Positions 6,680 to 9,580 of a stretch of DNA of 9,580 nucleotides are shown piece after piece. The position numbers and the translations under genes were made by a program. The notes beneath the pieces are model-generated. The model did not search any database. It saw only the letters and a list, made by a program, of their open reading frames with translations, and was not told the origin of the DNA. Source of the DNA: Anaerolineae bacterium (lineage in GTDB: Bacteria; Chloroflexota; Anaerolineae; JAADDB01). The DNA is taken from the NCBI GenBank assembly GCA_015486895.1, contig WFQT01000324.1:1-9580 (forward strand). Direction: 5' to 3'. Position 1 is the stretch's first letter. Each line of letters starts with the position of its first letter.

Positions 6680-6722
6680 GGCCCAACGACTGGCCCAACA
6701 AGTCGCTTGTCAGAGCGCTCTG
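6680..6722. other. Cluster of dyads and a direct repeat upstream of the nusA promoter
   Basis: GGCCCAAC occurs twice (6680-6687 and 6692-6699), 12 bp apart. ACAAG-TCG-CTTGT (6698-6710) is a small dyad and CAGAGCGCTCTG (6711-6722) a perfect 12-bp palindrome. They lie 25 bp after the glycosyltransferase stop and just upstream of the nusA -35. They may be protein-binding sites or transcript 3'-end structure. No T-run follows on the minus strand. Confidence 0.4.
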
Positions 6723-6746
6723 CACCCCTCGTAGATGCCCCCCATT

Positions 6747-8441
6747 TTAACGCAAGTCATAAATGAAAATAGTGTGGCCCACCTGCTTTGTTACCGGCAA
6801 GGGGTGCAACCAATCATAGCAGTGGGGATTGTCCTGGTAGAGTTCTTGCCAATAAGTGGCGCTGATAGCAATCACCCCTTTCTCCGGCGTACATTTCAAC
6901 GGCTGGTAGTAAATACCCCGTTTTTCGGGCAGCTCACTACCGAAATAGGCCAGTTTAACCTCGTCGATTCCCTCCCGATCCAAATATACTTTCAATTCCT
7001 TCAAGCTCTGCCCCCAATCCAAGTTGGAGTCGGCTAATATCTTATAACCGTTATCCGGCCCGCCGGCTAAGAGGTTGAAGTAAGAAATATAATCAGGCGT
7101 TGTGAACAGAGCAGTGAACAGGTAACCCATGGCCAAAGCGCCAAGGATAACCAATCGCCAACGGCGACGCTTGAAGGCATACAGCGCATAACCGAGAAAG
7201 ACGAAAAAGTAAGGATAAAATGGTAGTAGGTAGCGAATGCCAATGTCCGTATGCACGAACAAAGCAGGGATAAAAATAGCGGCCACCGGGATGCCCAGCC
7301 AAACAGCCCGGAGCCAATGGGAGACCCCGGCAAGCTTTTTCTGCCGTAAGCGCCAGAAACCTACCAGTGCCAGCAACAATGTCACCATCGTCACTAACGG
7401 TGTTTTCACCATCCAGGCAACCGGAAAATAGTAAATCCAACCGCGAAAAGAGCGGTGGCCCAAGAGATAGTTGTCATGGCCAACTTCCTGATGATGAATC
7501 TGGTAGAGGAACATGTGCATGTAGTCATAGCCGGGAATAGGCTGCTCAGCGATGCGATAGAGCAAGCGGTTGCCCGACTCCGGCAGGAAAAAGAAAATCT
7601 TGTCTAAGAGGCGATGTGGCCTGGTCGCCGGCGACCAGGCCGGGCTGCTGTGAAAACCATAGCCGGCAGCAGTAAAAAACCCGATCAGTAGAATAAGAGT
7701 GAGACCCCAAACCACCCCCCGGCGCCAAGTCAGGCTTTGTGGCCAACTCCCCCGGTGAGCCGCCCACCACGTCACCAAGAAGAACACCGGTACAATACCC
7801 CAAAGCGCCATGCCGGTGAGCTTGCTCAATAGTCCTCCAGCAAAAAAGAATGCCGTTGCCACCAACCAGAGGAAACGGCGATAGCGCAGAAATTGCCAAA
7901 GAGAGACACCAGTCAAAAAGATCATGGCCGTTAGCACGAAATCGGTGGTAGCCAAGGTGCCGTGGGCCAAGACGGTCGGGCTCAAGGCGAAAAAAAGCAG
8001 GGACCAAGTTGCCGCATCTTCCCGCCGGAAGAGCTGTTTTGCCCAGCGCCAAAGCACTGCTCCTACTAAAATGAAGAGCAACACAAAGGGATAGCGAGCC
8101 AGGAAAAGCGGTAAATCAGGAGAATAGGGACCGTGATAGAGAATAGCACGCCCCGGCCAGAAACCGTAGTGTCCCTGCGCATTGACGTTGATTCGCCAGG
8201 GAACCTTAAGCGTATCTAAAAAGGCGCTATTCAAGTAGTAAGAAAGGGGTGGATGATAATGCACCTGTTGAATGGTGAAATCACCGCTATGCCAGAGGTA
8301 ACGACCAATATCCACAAAGATCAATTCATCGTAAGCTGCCGATAGGCGCACAACACTGTTCAGGGCCAGAGCAAAAGATACCAATATGATCCCGATAGTC
8401 AATAAACGGTAATAACGCTTCAAAGGTATAGGCATAGACAT
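6747..8441 (-). CDS. GT39/PMT-like polytopic membrane glycosyltransferase
   Basis: A 564-residue integral membrane protein with roughly ten hydrophobic segments: near residues 12-30, 117-132, 145-160, 165-183, 190-207, 211-227, 243-262, 338-362, 378-395, 402-420 and 428-447. The first large outside loop carries AYDEL (36-40), the acidic Asp38-Glu39 pair that serves as the catalytic site in GT-C mannosyl-/arabinosyltransferases of the GT39 and ArnT type. A long soluble loop lies at about 263-335. After the last membrane segment comes DSNLDWGQ (471-478), a motif I recognise from bacterial GT39-like proteins. The family moves a sugar from a polyprenyl-phosphate donor to protein or lipid outside the membrane; donor and acceptor here are unknown. 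It is read toward nusA but is probably a separate transcript. A second ATG two codons in is equally possible, as no good ribosome site is seen. Confidence 0.85.
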   Translation of the reverse strand: MSMPIPLKRYYRLLTIGIILVSFALALNSVVRLSAAYDELIFVDIGRYLWHSGDFTIQQVHYHPPLSYYLNSAFLDTLKVPWRINVNAQGHYGFWPGRAILYHGPYSPDLPLFLARYPFVLLFILVGAVLWRWAKQLFRREDAATWSLLFFALSPTVLAHGTLATTDFVLTAMIFLTGVSLWQFLRYRRFLWLVATAFFFAGGLLSKLTGMALWGIVPVFFLVTWWAAHRGSWPQSLTWRRGVVWGLTLILLIGFFTAAGYGFHSSPAWSPATRPHRLLDKIFFFLPESGNRLLYRIAEQPIPGYDYMHMFLYQIHHQEVGHDNYLLGHRSFRGWIYYFPVAWMVKTPLVTMVTLLLALVGFWRLRQKKLAGVSHWLRAVWLGIPVAAIFIPALFVHTDIGIRYLLPFYPYFFVFLGYALYAFKRRRWRLVILGALAMGYLFTALFTTPDYISYFNLLAGGPDNGYKILADSNLDWGQSLKELKVYLDREGIDEVKLAYFGSELPEKRGIYYQPLKCTPEKGVIAISATYWQELYQDNPHCYDWLHPLPVTKQVGHTIFIYDLR

Positions 8442-8459
8442 GGAGGTTTTCTCACATTG

Positions 8460-8468
8460 TGCTATAAT
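8460..8468 (+). promoter_or_regulatory. Extended -10 promoter for the small membrane protein / sbcC transcript
   Basis: TGCTATAAT gives a perfect TATAAT (8463-8468) with the TGn extension. No good -35 hexamer lies at 16-18 bp, which is usual for extended -10 promoters. The predicted start near 8475 leaves about 54 nt before the ATG at 8529. A second TGCTATTAT at 8507-8515 is too near the ribosome site to be the main start. Confidence 0.55.
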
Positions 8469-8510
8469 TTATTTTTTGGGCACGTAATCGCGCCCCGACA
8501 CTTGTGTGCT

Positions 8511-8516
8511 ATTATA
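8511..8516 (-). promoter_or_regulatory. Candidate -10 box for the glycosyltransferase gene
   Basis: The minus strand reads TATAAT here, with a weak TTGCTC -35 candidate at 8540-8535 (18-bp spacer). Transcription would start near 8504, about 60 nt before the ATG at 8441. It faces the rightward promoter at 8460-8468, so the two transcripts would overlap at their 5' ends. Confidence 0.4.
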
Positions 8517-8528
8517 TAGGAGCTGAAC

Positions 8529-8774
8529 ATGCCGGAGCAAACCTTCCCTGCACCTACCGAGAACGAATTACCACAGGACAGCACTTCAGAGGAAGAATCT
8601 ACCATTCCCCTAACGGATATTGATTGGACTACCGGACTCACTTTTAGCGATGGCTTCCAATTCGGTTGTGGCTTCATGATTGCCGTGACCCTGAGCATCG
8701 TCCTACTCGCCATCGTGATTTTGCTGCTTATAGCACTTTTGTCCCTTTTCGGCCTGAATGTCTTGGCCCTATGA
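8529..8774 (+). CDS. Small membrane protein, acidic N-terminus and C-terminal hydrophobic segment, unknown function
   Basis: An 81-residue protein that I do not recognise. Residues 1-44 are polar and acidic (many Glu/Asp/Ser/Thr, with a Trp at 33). Residues 46-81 are almost wholly hydrophobic, starting FGCGFMIAV and running through a Leu/Ile/Val-rich stretch to the C-terminus. This is long enough for one membrane span, perhaps a hairpin, and is reminiscent of a tail-anchored protein. There is no cleavable signal peptide. It is probably real: AGGAG lies 6 nt before the ATG, an extended -10 promoter is upstream, and the gene is followed after 19 nt by the SbcC-type ATPase on the same strand. 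Function is unknown; a link to the ATPase is only positional. Confidence 0.75.
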   Translation: MPEQTFPAPTENELPQDSTSEEESTIPLTDIDWTTGLTFSDGFQFGCGFMIAVTLSIVLLAIVILLLIALLSLFGLNVLAL

Positions 8775-8793
8775 AACGATCTGAGCACCAATT

Positions 8794-9580
8794 ATGAAAC
8801 CTGTGCGCCTACAGATGCATAATTTCCTGTCCTACAAGGATGGATCTCCCCCCGTAGATTTCAGGGGCATCCACGTAGCCTGCATTACCGGGCCCAATGG
8901 TCACGGCAAATCTGCCATTTTAGACGCCATCACCTGGGCGGTGTGGGGCAAAGCGCGAGCGAAATCGGATGATGAACTCATTTTCCATGGTGCCCGGGAG
9001 ATGCTTGTCGATTTCGAATTCGAGGTCAGCGATGTGACTTACCGCGTCATTCGCCAACGCGAGCTGCGGCAGAGCCGCACAGGGCGCATCAGCGGCCGCA
9101 GCGAGCTGCAGTTCCACGTCTGGGACCCGGAAAAGCAGCTTTACCGGCCCCTCACGGGAGAGACCATTCGCCAGACGGAAGAGCTTATCGCCAAAACGGT
9201 ACACATGGACTACACGACTTTCACCAACTCCGCATTCCTGCGGCAAGGCCGGGCGGACGAATTCACGACCCATTCCCCGGCAGAACGCAAGCAAGTCCTG
9301 GCCAATATCATTGGCTTAGACGTATACGACGAACTGGTAGAGCAGGCCAAAGAGGAAGTCCGACAACGACAAAGCGATATCAATGCCCTCAAAAGCATGA
9401 TACAGGGATATGAGGAAGAATTAGGGCATCGGCAGGAATACGCAAACAAAGCGGAAGACCTGAGCCGCCAAGTGGAAGAGACCGAGCAAAAAATACGGTC
9501 CGCCCATAAGGAGGAAGAGCGCCTTCGACATCACCTGGAACTGTATGCCGGTCAACAAGCGCAATTAGACGCTATTCAGC
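8794..9580 (+). CDS. sbcC: SbcC/Rad50-type SMC family ATPase, partial (C-terminus off the right edge)
   Basis: SbcC (Rad50) is the ABC-type ATPase of the SbcCD (Mre11-Rad50) nuclease, which processes DNA ends and hairpins. I translated 262 residues from the ATG at 8794; the frame is open to the edge. The start MKPVRLQMHNFLSY and Walker A GPNGHGKS (33-40) are typical. FLRQGRADEF (148-157) is the Q-loop, followed by SPAERKQVLANIIGLDVYDEL (161-181), the usual lead into the coiled coil. From about 182 the sequence is charged heptad-like helix rich in Glu, Gln, Lys and Arg, so only the N-terminal half-ATPase and the first part of the coiled coil are visible. The zinc hook, Walker B and signature motif lie beyond the window. 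The ribosome site is weak, so translation may be coupled to the preceding small gene. sbcD is not upstream; it may follow or lie elsewhere. Confidence 0.92.
   Translation, partial: MKPVRLQMHNFLSYKDGSPPVDFRGIHVACITGPNGHGKSAILDAITWAVWGKARAKSDDELIFHGAREMLVDFEFEVSDVTYRVIRQRELRQSRTGRISGRSELQFHVWDPEKQLYRPLTGETIRQTEELIAKTVHMDYTTFTNSAFLRQGRADEFTTHSPAERKQVLANIIGLDVYDELVEQAKEEVRQRQSDINALKSMIQGYEEELGHRQEYANKAEDLSRQVEETEQKIRSAHKEEERLRHHLELYAGQQAQLDAIQ

Noticed and set aside
7546..8052. 168-codon minus-strand open frame inside the glycosyltransferase gene
   Set aside because: It is a same-strand frame-shifted reading of a gene that is intact in its own frame; composition is typical of an alternative frame.

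Overview
The window reads as a chromosomal housekeeping region from a free-living bacterium. My best guess is a member of the Chloroflexota (Anaerolineae or Caldilineae type). That guess rests on the general look of the proteins: a compact IF2 of about 657 residues, NusA with a long acidic/lysine-rich tail, a DSNLDWGQ-type GT39 membrane glycosyltransferase, and an SbcC/Rad50 gene without sbcD just upstream. It is inference, not a database match. Base composition is near half GC by eye, and nothing looks like a plasmid, phage, insertion sequence or CRISPR array.

Positions 1-6456 hold a minus-strand translation/RNA-processing cluster. Transcription order is nusA, ylxR (rnpM), infB, rbfA, nrnA, truB, with truB running off the left edge. 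This is the classic nusA-infB operon. NusA controls transcription pausing and termination, YlxR/RnpM binds RNA, IF2 delivers initiator tRNA, RbfA matures the 30S subunit, NrnA degrades nanoRNA and pAp, and TruB makes Psi55 in tRNA. rimP, usual first gene, and ylxQ, often between ylxR and infB, are absent. The cluster has a good sigma-70-type promoter (6626-6654). A terminator-like perfect 12-bp hairpin lies between this promoter and nusA, which suggests attenuation of the operon. Two gaps interrupt the otherwise tight packing, one on each side of infB. Each contains a diverged copy of the same imperfect-palindrome repeat, whose right arm has three units at an exact 10-bp period.

Positions 6747-8441 hold a minus-strand GT39/PMT-like polytopic membrane glycosyltransferase. 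It is read in the same direction as the nusA operon but is separated from it by a noncoding stretch with dyads and the nusA promoter.

Positions 8442-8528 form a short divergent intergenic region with a perfect TATAAT box on each strand. Rightward from it run a small protein with an acidic N-terminus and a C-terminal membrane segment (8529-8774) and, 19 nt later, the start of an SbcC/Rad50-type SMC ATPase (8794 to the edge). These two probably form one transcript.

Nothing here is clearly a new multi-gene system. The items most worth checking are the nusA leader, the phased palindromic repeats around infB, the hairpin between ylxR and infB, the NusA tail, and the unknown membrane peptide next to sbcC.
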